NCBI GenBank assembly: GCA_013397865.1
Contig: VZTI01004624.1
Location: forward strand, 545,237-609,236
Length of the DNA: 64,000 bases
Source: Struthidea cinerea
Lineage: Eukaryota; Chordata; Aves; Passeriformes; Corcoracidae
Direction: 5' to 3'
Shown here: in pieces, positions 24,390 through 35,901 of the stretch
How the letters are laid out: each line of letters begins with the position of its first letter
How positions within the stretch are numbered: the stretch's first letter is position 1
Notes under the pieces: generated by a model
The model's database searches: none
The model's input: the letters and a program-made list of their open reading frames with translations, nothing else
What the model was told of the DNA's origin: nothing
Translations under genes and position numbers: made by a program

Positions 24390-27300
24390 CATTTGCTGTA
24401 AAACTGAATAGGCTTGGCTTGAGTATGACTGATTTCGGAAGTGATCATACATCTCAGGTTTTTAAGGCTGAAGCACAGGCACAAAGTCTTCCTTCAACTC
24501 AGATTTATCTAGAAGCTTTCTTAGCTTCTAAGATCTTTCTAAGATGGTTTCTGCCTTCAGAGAAATGCCGGAATAAAACACAAGACCTTGATGTGCATAT
24601 GAAACAGCTCAGCATGGACCTGCATAAATAACAGGAAGAGGTAATGAACCCAAAACAATACTTCTAGTAACCAACCCATGGGCTCACTTTGATAAGAAAT
24701 GTAAGTCATTATTTTGCTTGATATTTAAAGAATTATAAACAACTCATCTGAAACGCTCCTGAGGTATCTCTAGAGTTACATTAATCCAGATTTGTTTCTG
24801 TGGCACATCTCTATTGCCTTCGCTGGAGGTAAGGTAGCTCCACCAGTTAAAATCCTGTCCTATTAACCTAAAATTTGAAGAAGGAAAAAGTTCTGAGCCA
24901 CAAAGCCAGTGCAAACATATCTCAGCACATGTTAGGCTAACGGGGGTGACAAACTGTCAGTGACAGCAGGAATGTCCTCACACACTGCTGGGAGATAAAA
25001 ACCAAAGCCTATATTTAGAGGTTTGTGGGTACCCAGCTCAGTTCTTCCCAAGCAAGGAGAAAGATCCAACTCACGAGATCAGATTTCAGCTTTAACCGAG
25101 TGTATTTGGTTCAAAGATTCAACTAAAAGTATTTAGAAACGAGAAGTTTTAAGAATGTTATTTGAATAGATACTTTGCGACTTGGTGCTCATGGTGATTT
25201 GCAGGTGTAATCCTTTGTTTGCACAAATCTCTGGTGTCTTGCTGTAGCACACCCTGACATCAGCACCCCCAGTTTATCCCCAGTGCCATTAAATCATGAT
25301 TGCTCAGCTGGAGAACATCCTCCACCAACATCCTCTGGTGAGGACACCACCTTTCCTGTGGAGATTGGGTGGAAAGACAACAGCCCATATCACAAAATCC
25401 AGTCTGTAAAAAAACTCCTGTGATTCCTCGGACACACAGCCTCTGAGAATTGTTTTTCTCAGACACAGTCACCACCCTAGTACAACACTTACTTGCAGCA
25501 AACTTAATTTTTGTTCACTGTAATGGTTTTTGTAAAATGTTTTTGAGCTTTCAAAAGCTCTCTCCTCCGAAGTGGGACCCATACATAAGACACAGCCTGC
25601 ACCACAGAAAATTTTACAGGCAAAGAGAAATTCTGCCAATTACAAATACACTGGAAGAAGTCTGTACCTCCAAAATCTGAAGTTATTTATGCCTCATGCA
25701 ATACACTCAGATAAAAAACTAAATCAGTGGGCTCCTCCAAAAACAAGCCCTTCCTGTACTTCAGTTACTGCAGCAGGTGAGAAGGTTCAAGTGTATAAAA
25801 TGCCTTGAGATGCAGAGTTAAGAGAAACCGTATTAGCCAGAGGCAAAGACATTGGGAATGATTTATAGAAGTTCTGTAGCCACACAACTCTAAATATTTT
25901 TCAGCTCCGGACTGATCCTTGTCACATCTAGCATCTCAAACTGAGCTGCAATTTTAAGGTATAGTGATATATTAATATATAATTCTTTTGTTCAGGATTT
26001 TTTTTTTTTCTCCTTGCCTCTGTTATACTATGCAGCCTACAAGTTTGAAAGCTGTATTTTGCTAACTAGGGCATGACTTAATAGACGTAACTATTGGCCT
26101 GTTTTAATACAGTACAGTGTAGAGGTGATTTTTAAGTCAAAGACAGCAGTGCCATTTCTACATCTACCTTCGTTTGCACTGGAGAAAACACAAGTTTTGG
26201 ACAAATACCTAATAACAAATAGAGTTTCTGATACAACACAAATACTCCAGGTAAATATAAAATCATTTGCTAAGGGAAAGCAACCCACATTGTAAGGAGA
26301 GAGAGCTACTAACACCACTAAGCCTTTCTGTGACTTCTGTTCTCTAAAGGTTTCCTCAGAGGTACACTGATCCTCTTGACTATAGTGCAATCAAACCAAG
26401 CACTCATTTGATGCAGAAGGGTCATGGTCATGCACTAGCTGTAAGCATGCTTGGGCTCCTTTGTCCCCTGTTGAAGGGTTAAGAAGATTCCACAGAGCTG
26501 CTTCCTGCTAGAATTGCTAAGAAGTCACTTTCAGCTACACACAAGGTGCTTTCCTATCCTTCCATTCCTTGGCGTTCACCTCAGTGACTCACAAGGAAGG
26601 ATTAAAGCCGTACGCTAAAAGTTCACTGAAAGCCAGAGTCTCCTTTTGTAAGCATAGCAATCCTTCTGCAGTTTCTCCAATTTGCTTCCTGTAACTGACT
26701 CTTGCTCCAAACAACATCAGAATGTTCCCACTGGCTTGGACCAAAATAGCATTCCTGGTCCAAGGTTCAGTGACTGTCCATGAGAGTTAGCAGGTGCTTG
26801 GAGAAGAGAATAAGGATGCGCAGTGCAACTTAACCAGCTTAAGAGTCTGTTGACTCACAGATTTTGTTTCTGTGATCAAAAGGCTTTGGAAGATTTTTCT
26901 GCCATGAATTTGTCGGATTGCAACATCCCATAACAGTAAGTTTCATTATTTAAAAAACATGCTGCTGAAAAGTGTCTTCTTTTCAGCTGATTCACAACCT
27001 GTTGTCTTCTAGTTTCATTGGATTTGTATTAGTTCTTAAATTGAAAGAGAATTTTTTCCCTATTTATCATCTCTGTTCCATATATCATTTCAAGTACTTC
27101 TATTACTCCTCCTGTTACTCCTTCAATCCTTTCCTTCCTAGGATGAAGAGTCACAATCTACTCTTGTCTTGTAGTGAAAATGTTTCATACCTTCAACCAC
27201 CCTTGCTATTACTCTACAATTTTCCCATTCAGAGCACAGTTAAGTTTTTTCTCCTAACACAAAAAAATCTCAGTTTTTAACAAGCAGTGAATGAACTCCA

Positions 27301-27816
27301 GGAAACTTCAAAAATAATGTGTTTGTGTGGGGTTATTTAAAACACTTCACTTTCTTCAGATCCAGAGTTTTTTTCCCCTACTCACACCAGAAACCCATGA
27401 ATCCTATAACCAGATTCTTAAAACTCACCAGTTATCTTCCCAAATTATGTCCTCACTCTGCTGTCTTTCCCTAATTTCCTGAAGTGACATTCACACAACT
27501 CTGGTGGAAAAACGGCTCTGGTGATTCATGCCAGTTAATTCACACCCTGGTAAGGATCAAGGGAATCTTAGTTACTGCAAGAATCTTGATACTTGCAAAG
27601 CACGCAGCTGTATGGATGTTTACGTGGAGGCACATTCTTTCCACTGAAGATCTTTAATATTAAAATTTAAATCCATGATCTGCAGGGATCTGAATCACTG
27701 CCAAAGTAATTTAAAAGACTTCTACAGACTTCACTGATCTTTGCTTCTGACCTATAAGGAATCACAAAATGTTGAACCAGCTGATGTCACCATAGCCCTG
27801 AATCACACCTTGCATC

Positions 27817-27905
27817 TTAGAATCACAGAATCACTGAGGTTGGAAAAGACCTTTAAGACTATCAACTGAAGAGTCTTGAAACAACAAACCCCACCAAAAC
27901 TAGGA
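27817..27905 (-). mobile_element. CR1 LINE 3'-end fragment
   Basis: AGAATCACAGAATCAC followed by GAGGTTGGAAAAGACCTTTAAGA is the reverse complement of an avian CR1 3' end. The element lies on the minus strand with its 3' end at the low coordinate. It is short and the inner end is decayed. Confidence 0.85.
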
Positions 27906-29385
27906 TTTACAAGAAAATAATTCTACAAGTATACCTTAGCAACCGGGAGACTGCTACACATGTGTTATGCCAGTGTCAGCATTAACTGAAACTCTTCTAC
28001 CACAAATTATAAAGTACATTTGCAGGTTTCCAAACGTCCAGTCAAATCCCACACTAAACAGAGACAGTGACTGTTCAGTTTAAGTGAATCTTTGAACATG
28101 TTTGCAATAAATCTTGCAAGCTTTAAACTTTTATGATGCCAGCACTTACAACACTGATTTACAGTCTGACTCAAATGAAGAATTCTCATGGTTGACTAGA
28201 ATAACATCCTCTTGCAGGGCTTCTCAGAGACAGGTGAAGATGACATAAGGAAAAATAATGGATGGAGAAATGGTGCATGACCACCTATTCATCTCCTCAC
28301 TTGTGCAAGTGCAACTTAAAGATTTTCCTTAGCTTCAGGCTCTTACTGGTACGAACAAAATCTTTCCCTGACAAATTCTAATCAAAACAGATGATGATGA
28401 TAAGGAAAGACAGTTTATTTGACAGTTACTATCCAATAACTTAGTATCCCACAGTACTTTCTAAGCTATTCAGAATGGAAACGATTTCGAAACAAAAGAC
28501 TTGTCCAAAGTTTGCTGAAGTCCAGACCCAAGTTCCTAGCACCAATCTGTCTGCATGGTGGAAGGATGATTAACAGCTTGAGGCTTCCAGAGATCATTAG
28601 TGAACTGCTTTTAATAACTACACATGAATATCTCTCTAGAAATTCCTTTAGCCACCCAGGCCCCTCATTATTTTAGGTTTTTACGGTTTTGCACTAAGAG
28701 ATGACAAACACACAAACTGGGAAGAGTGCAAGCACATCGAGCCCACCTCTGCTGAGCTCTATGACAGCATAATATACCTAATAAAAACACCAGAATGGAT
28801 GCTGGTTATCTATGTCTTTATTTGACTGCACACTTTTAAAAGTTTAATTTTCCCCCTACCTGTGAATAATAAAGGTGCTCTACTTTGCAAATTATTTTAA
28901 TGCTACAGAAAGGACAAATAAGCAAAGCAACAGAGATGAGCCCTGTACTTTACATTCAGCCCTTTCCCATTTGCTGCCTGACCTGCAACAGGAGACGGTC
29001 TGATCAGTCTGTGAAGGCAGATACAGCAGACGAAATGGGACACAAACCAACACCAAACACAAACTGGGGACTGGCAGTGGAGAAAAGCTGATATGCTGTC
29101 ACAGGGCTGAGGAATTTAGCCCACAACTCCTGAGCCCTACACAGCACCTTCCACACAGGTCCTTCCTTGCAATCGCTTCCATCATATCCAGCCCATGAGC
29201 AGCAAAAGCTCAACAAGAAACAACCTTTCCTCATACCTTGGCTCCTCCTCTCCCTACAGAAAACTTCTCTCAGCACAGCAAATCTCTTTCTCTGTGTTGG
29301 AATAGAGGACACTTACCCTTGAACAGGGATTTAATTCCAAACACAGACAAACTTTACTCAAAATCTACAAATCCTGCAGTTCTCC

Positions 29386-29391
29386 ACTTAC
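29386..29391 (-). other. DENND2B: 5' splice site (donor) of the start-codon exon
   Basis: A full consensus GTAAGT follows exon end GATAG on the minus strand. The split AG/G codon agrees with the acceptor at 3502. Confidence 0.9.
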
Positions 29392-29496
29392 CTATCGAGA
29401 GTGTCCTGAGGCACTTTACTCCCTCCAGCTCTGCTGTTGACACTGGTGTTCTTGTTGGCAGTCATGGTCATTTCTGCTTTCTAGAAATGTGGATAT
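29392..29496 (-). CDS. DENND2B: DENND2B (ST5) start-codon exon (25 nt 5' UTR plus codons 1-27)
   Basis: This small exon holds the translation start. The ATG is at 29471-29469 and opens with MTMTANKNTSVNSRAGG, which parallels the human start MTMTANKNSSITHGAGG. It continues SKVPQDTLD and ends with AG, the first two bases of Arg27, completed by the first base of the exon at 3501. The upstream reading frame has a TAG stop at 29483-29481, four codons before the ATG, so the start cannot lie further 5' in this exon. A purine sits at -3. A second in-frame ATG (codon 3, 29465-29463) is a possible leaky start. The acceptor side has a pyrimidine tract ending in CAG at 29499-29497, so at least one more upstream non-coding exon must exist. 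The donor is GTAAGT. The CDS portion is 29392-29471; the rest is 5' UTR. Confidence 0.95.
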
Positions 29497-29514
29497 CTGT
29501 GAGAAGAAAAGTCA
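29497..29514 (-). other. DENND2B: 3' splice site (acceptor) of the start-codon exon
   Basis: On the minus strand a tract reading TTGACTTTTCTTCTCACAG precedes the 5' UTR. It is a good pyrimidine tract plus CAG. It implies that transcription starts upstream, beyond 29.5 kb in this coordinate system. Confidence 0.82.
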
Positions 29515-32500
29515 ATTAAGCTTAACAAGCCCAAATGACAATTAACTGCTTGAACTACTATGCTGTGTAAAGGCAGAACTCCAGGCTGCTTTTCATTCTA
29601 TAAAATGCAATCTGTGTAGTCATGATCCTGAAAAACTAAACCCTACCTCTCCACTGCTGCTATTGCACATCCACAGCCAAGTTTATCAGAGCCCAGCGCT
29701 ATAAATGGAAACAACTTATGGGAAGTAGGTGTGTGCTTCAGGTGCTGGCCTGTCTGATGATCACAGCTTGATACCAAGTTCACAAAATATCACAGGTTTG
29801 CTGTGGTTCTTCCATCCATCAGAGTATGTGGAGATCCCAGCAACAGCACTGTGTGATGCTTGCAAACACCAGAGCTGTGACTGGAATTTTGACCACAAAA
29901 CAGCTATCCCAAGGAGTGAAGAAAGCTTTCTCACTTTTAAAGTGCAGCTCTATTATGCAAACATTTTCTAATAGAGAAATTTATTCAATGATGGATTTTT
30001 TGAATACAATTTTCAAATCTGCTTGTGATATGAAAATAGCACAAATGTTTTTCTCTATTGGCCTCCAGACTCTTTATGTAAAACTGCCTTCGGACACTTT
30101 TAAAGCCTCAGGTAATATAAAGAATCTTTATCAATTCCTAGCTGGTTTTTTAGCAATTTGGTAATCCCAAAAGCTGTGAACTTAATATCAGCCTTGTGTA
30201 TAAAGTTAAGTGCCCAAAAGATGGGTCTCACTTCTGTGACATTGCTGCACACTGGCACAGAAACTGCCCAGTAACATGATTTATTTTGCCTTCATTCTGC
30301 TGTCTTAATAGGAATGTCATGCTGTGGCTGAAGGGAGAACACGATGATATGGATAAAGGCCAGGATGTCATCCCAGGGATACAAAAGCAGGAATCCCTAA
30401 TATCACTCCCCTCCATTGACTATATCCCATGTTTCTCCAGCGTAAAGCACAGCTCTTAGTGGCCATTTCCTCTATCATGGTAATCCCTGAAGAAATATTT
30501 TGCAAAATGAGGGAGGAATGATTTTTCATGTCATGATAAGATTTCTCAAATGCCAGCAGAGTCCCTTGAGAAATAAATGGAACAGTATTTATTCCACCTG
30601 ATGCTACAGGAGTCATGAAGGATTCTGCGGCTCTGCTGGCACCAGTCTGGGTAGTTTCTGAGATGCTGCTTAGTTTATAAACTAAAATATCTACCACGGT
30701 TTACAGCAGTGCCACCCAGGGTCTGACCAGAACTACCAATTTTTATGACCATTAATAGCATAGTTAATGCAAAAATAAGGAGTGTTATGAAACTTCTTGT
30801 TTACTCAAACCCACAGGAAGTCCAGACTGCTTGAGAAGCCACTGTAACGTGATGCTGCAAAGCAAGCTGGGGGCTGACAACACGCAAAAATCCCTGTACT
30901 AACAGACCTATCACAGTCAAAAGGATATTCTCTAAACCACTTTATTCCAAGCAGTTCTGCCACAAACACAGCCAGAAAATCTGCAGATTGCAGCTCCAGA
31001 GGCAATCATGCTGACCACAGACTCCAGGTCTACTCGTCCTTCTCCAATGTCTCGTACCAATTTTCCCAGATTAAGTAGAGATTTTTTTTCCCCTTGTTGG
31101 TAACATTTTTTCTACACTGAAGCTCCCTAAATTCCTCCAGTGTCTCATTGTTATTGTTAGTGTTACGTTATCAAGATTACAGGACTGTTACAGAACTGCC
31201 TGTTCTGACTGGAAAAGGGACTGCTTGGGACAAAAAGGAAAGCCTGCTAATGCTGGCCAAGCTTTCTAGGACTGTACATTACACAGGGAGTAAGCAGTTT
31301 TTTTTAATGTTTTCCACTCACCAGTTCAATACTTTTACTGTGTTAAATCTAAATCAATTATTAGCACTTAATGTGAGAAAAAGGAGAGAGATAAACACGG
31401 CATAAGGAGAACAATAACTGATAGCATGCATGTGTAACATTAATTTTCCGAGATTTGCTTTTCTGTTCAAGACAAAAATAAGCTGAGGAGATCCTCAAGA
31501 AAATGGGATACTGACCTGACACATTAAAAAAATAGTATGCTTTTATGCTGCTGTTTTTTAAGAGTCCCTTTTTCCTATACCCAAAATCAGATGGGAATAA
31601 AAAAAGTATGACAAAGCTTGATAAACATGACTGTGGTCAATATTTAAAAGAAGTGATTATTTAAACCTCACCTTTCAAAGCCACCTTAAATGTCAAGTAG
31701 AACAAAGAGGTTTGTTTTCAACTAAAGATAAATTGAGTTCTTAAAGACAATTTCTCAAGATATGTCAAATTTAGTGATATAAGTGTGTTCCTTCCCATGC
31801 AGTTGAGACTATGGTATTTATGGTGATATCAACTGACTTTTCTATTGAATGTTTCTTTAATGCTCATTTTGGTTGAATATTCTACTGCAGGTGATGCTGG
31901 TAACATCCCAGCATATGCAGAGAAAATGCAAACAACGTGAACATGGCAGAAAAATATTCAGCCATTTACAGAGGTGCCTGGAAGCAAGGACTTATACCAC
32001 CCCAAAAAATCCACCCACCCATCCACCAATGCCCACACCCCCCCAAAAATAAAGGATAAAAAAGCCAGAGACAAAGAAACAAGGAAAGAAAACCTAAACC
32101 AAGTTTTATGGTCATGTGGAAAGTTATTTTAGAGCCTTCAAATGAGTCTGACAGCCCTGCAAGTTTATTGAATCATTGTATGGTCGGAATCACATCCCTT
32201 GGGCTTGGGTGAGAGCATTCCTTATTACAGTATTGGCAAATTATTCTTCACAAAGCAACGGAAACCAAAATCTCTCAAGTACTGTGTCTTACTGGGAAGA
32301 ACAAATCCAAAAATAGTTATGTCACAGATTCTGCATTGCCTCGCAAACCTGCTAACAAACCTGGTCAAAAAGTGTAGTACTCTATTTCATTTGTAAATGT
32401 AAAAAATTCATCTGAAACTCTTATTTAGCTGTAATTTGTGTTTTGCTCCAGACAAGGTTTCACTAATTTCACTAGGACAACTCTGAAACCGGCAATTTAA

Positions 32501-35028
32501 TGAGCCCAAATGGTAGAATCATGACACCAATTTTGCCTAAAACCTTCACAAACCATTTATCAGGATCAAAAAGTAAAGATGACAGAAAAATATGAAAAAT
32601 GGTATGATGGCAACATGGGATCTGCTGCTCGTGCCAGGCAAGGTTCAGCATCCTGACTGAAAAGGGCTGCTGCAATGCAGATGTTTCCTAACAGATCTTT
32701 ACCATTGCAGGCAGATCCAATGACAGAATATTCCTTATGGACCATCTGTTAACGATCCATACACTTTCACTCTTTTGAAATTAAAGTGTGGCCTGAGGCT
32801 TTTTATGGACAGATTAGGCACTGAAAGCCATCACACTTTGGGCTAATGAACATTACAGCACCTTGTCTAACGTCTAATTCCATTAACAGGTGTTAGCAGG
32901 GAAGGGGTAAATCCTCTGTCCCCCCCACTGCAGTTTAAAATTATTCTTAATTTCCTAAAGCATCCCAACACTTTGGAAGCACCCACTCTCAGTCCCACTA
33001 CCGAAAAAGTGAAAGTCTTTTTTCCCTGAAAGCTGTGGATGGGAGTGGGTTGAGGAGTGAGGCTTGGAGCAAGCACCTGAAAAGTCAAGGTAACCCAGAG
33101 TGCTTTAATCACTTTATAGCCTCAAGAAAACCTCCTGCTTTCTAATGCACGGTGTCCATCAGTTAGCACATTCCAAGAACTGATTCCCTCCTCTCCTTCT
33201 GTGGAAGGTGAATGTTATTGAACTTAGAAGAAGAATTTACATGTGGTGTCTGATGACTTGAGAAGGGAACCTCTGAATGTAGGTTCCTGAGCCCTCCCCT
33301 GGCATTATCACGAACATGGCTTGAAATCTACTTGAGACCTTGAGTTCTGAAGCTTTTTCATGCAGATTATTTTCCCCTTGAAATTTCACTGATGTGGGAT
33401 CTGAAAAATATGGGAAAATATTACTTCTTTGGTCTGCCCCACAGGACAGAGGCCTGGAAACATAACAGGAAGGCATAACAGGGAAGACCTACAGGCTGCT
33501 AAAACAAACACGTGTTTTTGAAAAATTACTTTATAATAAATACAAATTTTCATAAATATATTATTAATTGGTGTGTCTACTTATTTTTCTCTTGACAGTA
33601 GCTGCAACAGAATGTTGAAAGAAGAAGTTAGCTTAACACGTTAATACGCTTTTCTGGGTGCTTTAAGGGAGCTCACCCACATGTCAAGAGGTGTTGTAAA
33701 CTAAGCTTTTGTTTAGGAGTTGCAGCCTGCTTTGTGGCAATTTGCCTACTCCCTTCCAGTAAAACAGATAATTATGTCCTCCCAGAACAGCATCAGTTCT
33801 GATGAACTGGAAAGTCCAATAAAATGTTTAAAGATTTCTGCCTTGAGAGGGCGCCTGTAGAGACTCCCAAGAACGTTGTTACAAGAATTACATCAGGAAT
33901 ACCTGCTCTCTGGACTGGGATTAACTCCACAGTCTCATCCAAAATTTCCCTCCCTACAACCCACAGCCTGTTTCCAGCCAAGTCAGTGACCAGTCTCTCT
34001 GCTAAGCTTCCACAGAGTGATGGCAAGTTTACTTCTAGCACAAACTTGCTACTGTAACCAGCAGGGTTGGTGGACTTGGTTGCCATTGACCCTTGCAATG
34101 CCAAAACCACCCTCTCAGCAGTTCAGTCCCCACTGCACTGAGCTGGTACTACGGGGAAACTGATGTTGCAGCACTTACTGGAAGGGAAATAAGTTACCTC
34201 CCCCAGGCAGGTGAAAAGCAGACACTGCCTAGAGCAAAGACAGCTCTCCACTCACCCTTCACCATCCTTTCCTGGTTTTCTGCCACGTAAAATGCTTTTC
34301 CCTTTTCTGACGTTCTTGTTCTTTCCTATTTTGTGCCTTTATTCTGTCTTCCTTGCCCTACTTTATCTTCTTATTACTTCATTTATCTTCTCTCAAGCTA
34401 TTTTTTTACCCCTTTAATTGAAAATGGGCAATACCTGGTGAAGAGAACACACCTCACTTGAAACACAATGCAGTCCAAAACTAATGTCTAAACTAGGTAA
34501 AAACCCAGTGCTAAGCTCCTCTATTACCCTTAGCAGTCCTAGGGCAATCACAGCTTCCAAATGGAAGGAAAACAACATGAAAATCAAGGAAGAAGACATT
34601 TAGAGAAGGAGACATGAACAGAAAATATATGTCTGATATTGAATCAGAAATTAGTATTTCCCTGTGTAGGCTAAAGGGTTGGATTTTAAAAAATACATCG
34701 ACTAAAGCTTAAATATCTTGATTTGAGATACCCGGGTAGGAAGAGTCTACTTAGAAACCGTGCCCAACATATATCACAATCCTTTGGTGTTATTCTTCCT
34801 CTGTTCTTTCCCTTCATCCCCAGGACCTTTGCATAAAAACAACCATTCAGGTCTCAGGAGCGCACCTGCTCCTGTTGCTTACTCCTCAGTGAAGCCACAA
34901 TACTCTAATAGCAACATCAACACCTGTTGCACAACAATGAATTGTTTCTCATGACACAAAAACCAAATTACAAATTTTCTAAGGAATGAGAGTTGGTTAG
35001 CTTTGAGGAACAAAGATTCTTTTCATTA

Positions 35029-35053
35029 ATATCCTTTGTGTCACAAAGGATAT
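35029..35053. repeat. Perfect palindrome, 12-bp arms
   Basis: ATATCCTTTGTG and CACAAAGGATAT flank a single T. The pairing is perfect over 12 bases. Confidence 0.9.
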
Positions 35054-35573
35054 GATAAATGAGAAAACAGAGCGTCCTTTGGTATTTCCCACAGGGTGCG
35101 ACCAGTCCCTAAAAACATCCCAATGCAATTCACAGAGTGAACAAACAAAGATGAAAGTCTTAGTAAGTCTTAAAAGAAAATTCCCAGTTGAGCTGACAGC
35201 GATGACTGAACCCTCCTCGCGCCAAGGCTGACTGACAAAGTCTGCCAGACAGCTGAGAAGCATCTTGGCTTTGCAACTGCTGTAGGTTTTGATTTGTTAG
35301 AGCATCATCTGAGGCAAAACATGGGTCACAGCCATACTACAGAGCAAGCTGCTGCACCCAGAGTTGTCAGCATACCTCCCTTCCTGCCAGGCACATGTGG
35401 CTCCCACTCAGAGTCCTGCTAGAGTAAGAATTGCAAAATTATTAGCAGTTATAGGCCTTGCAAAGTGTTTTAATAATACGTGATGGGAGGAAGGGCAGTC
35501 ATCTTTGAATACCTCAGTAAGGTCAAGAGCTGATATGTGGTGATACCATGAGTCTCCTTCTGGCTAGATCACT

Positions 35574-35852
35574 GTGTTAGTGACAGTTCTGAGCCAGTAT
35601 CTCCCAGAAGCAGGTCCTGTCTGTGATACCCAAGCTGCCAGTGCTAATGGTTCCAGGGAAGAAATTATTAATTTGCATGGACTGTCTCAATATGATGATA
35701 TAAAAGCACTCTGGGAGGATGAGGTATGGGCTGGAGACCTCATGGTTGTAAGTAGAAAATACTGGCCAAAGTTGTCTTGGCTTGTACAAAGATATGAGAA
35801 CAACATTGGGTCTGTCTCTTTAGCCCTTGGCAGTTACCCAGGGAATCTGTAG
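35574..35852 (+). other. Unrecognised open frame, 92 codons
   Basis: The frame contains a protein-like stretch (LWEDEVWAGDLMVV, then RKYWPKLSWLVQRYE) with even amino acid use. I do not recognise it and see no supporting splice sites or upstream promoter. It may be chance or a fragment of an old retroelement or pseudogene. Confidence 0.12.
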
Positions 35853-35865
35853 AAAGGCACACAGA

Positions 35866-35901
35866 AGATTTTAATTCCCCTAGAGAAGATCTTAATTCCC
35901 C
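35866..35901. repeat. Small tandem duplication, about 18-bp unit
   Basis: GAAGATTTTAATTCCCCT is followed at once by GAAGATCTTAATTCCCCT, separated by AGA-like bases. Confidence 0.75.

Larger units (their letters stand above)
3502..29391 (-). other. DENND2B: Large DENND2B intron between start-codon exon and large exon
   Basis: This 25.9 kb stretch is bounded by a matched donor and acceptor. No reading frame in it, on either strand, resembles a protein I recognise. The long frames at 14.2-15.8 kb are products of a tandem repeat. It holds an LTR-like element with an expanded minisatellite (13.9-15.9 kb), a CR1 end (27.8 kb), a CpG-rich spot (21.9 kb), a hairpin cluster (19.95 kb) and scattered microsatellites. 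The segments 3.5-12.6 kb, 16-19.7 kb, 22.3-24.3 kb and 24.4-27.8 kb show nothing identifiable beyond simple sequence. Confidence 0.85.

Noticed and set aside
26405..26435. GGTCATGGTCAT-like word resembling the complement of an ATGACCATGAC start
   Set aside because: The downstream codons do not match the DENND2B N terminus; the real start is at 29471.
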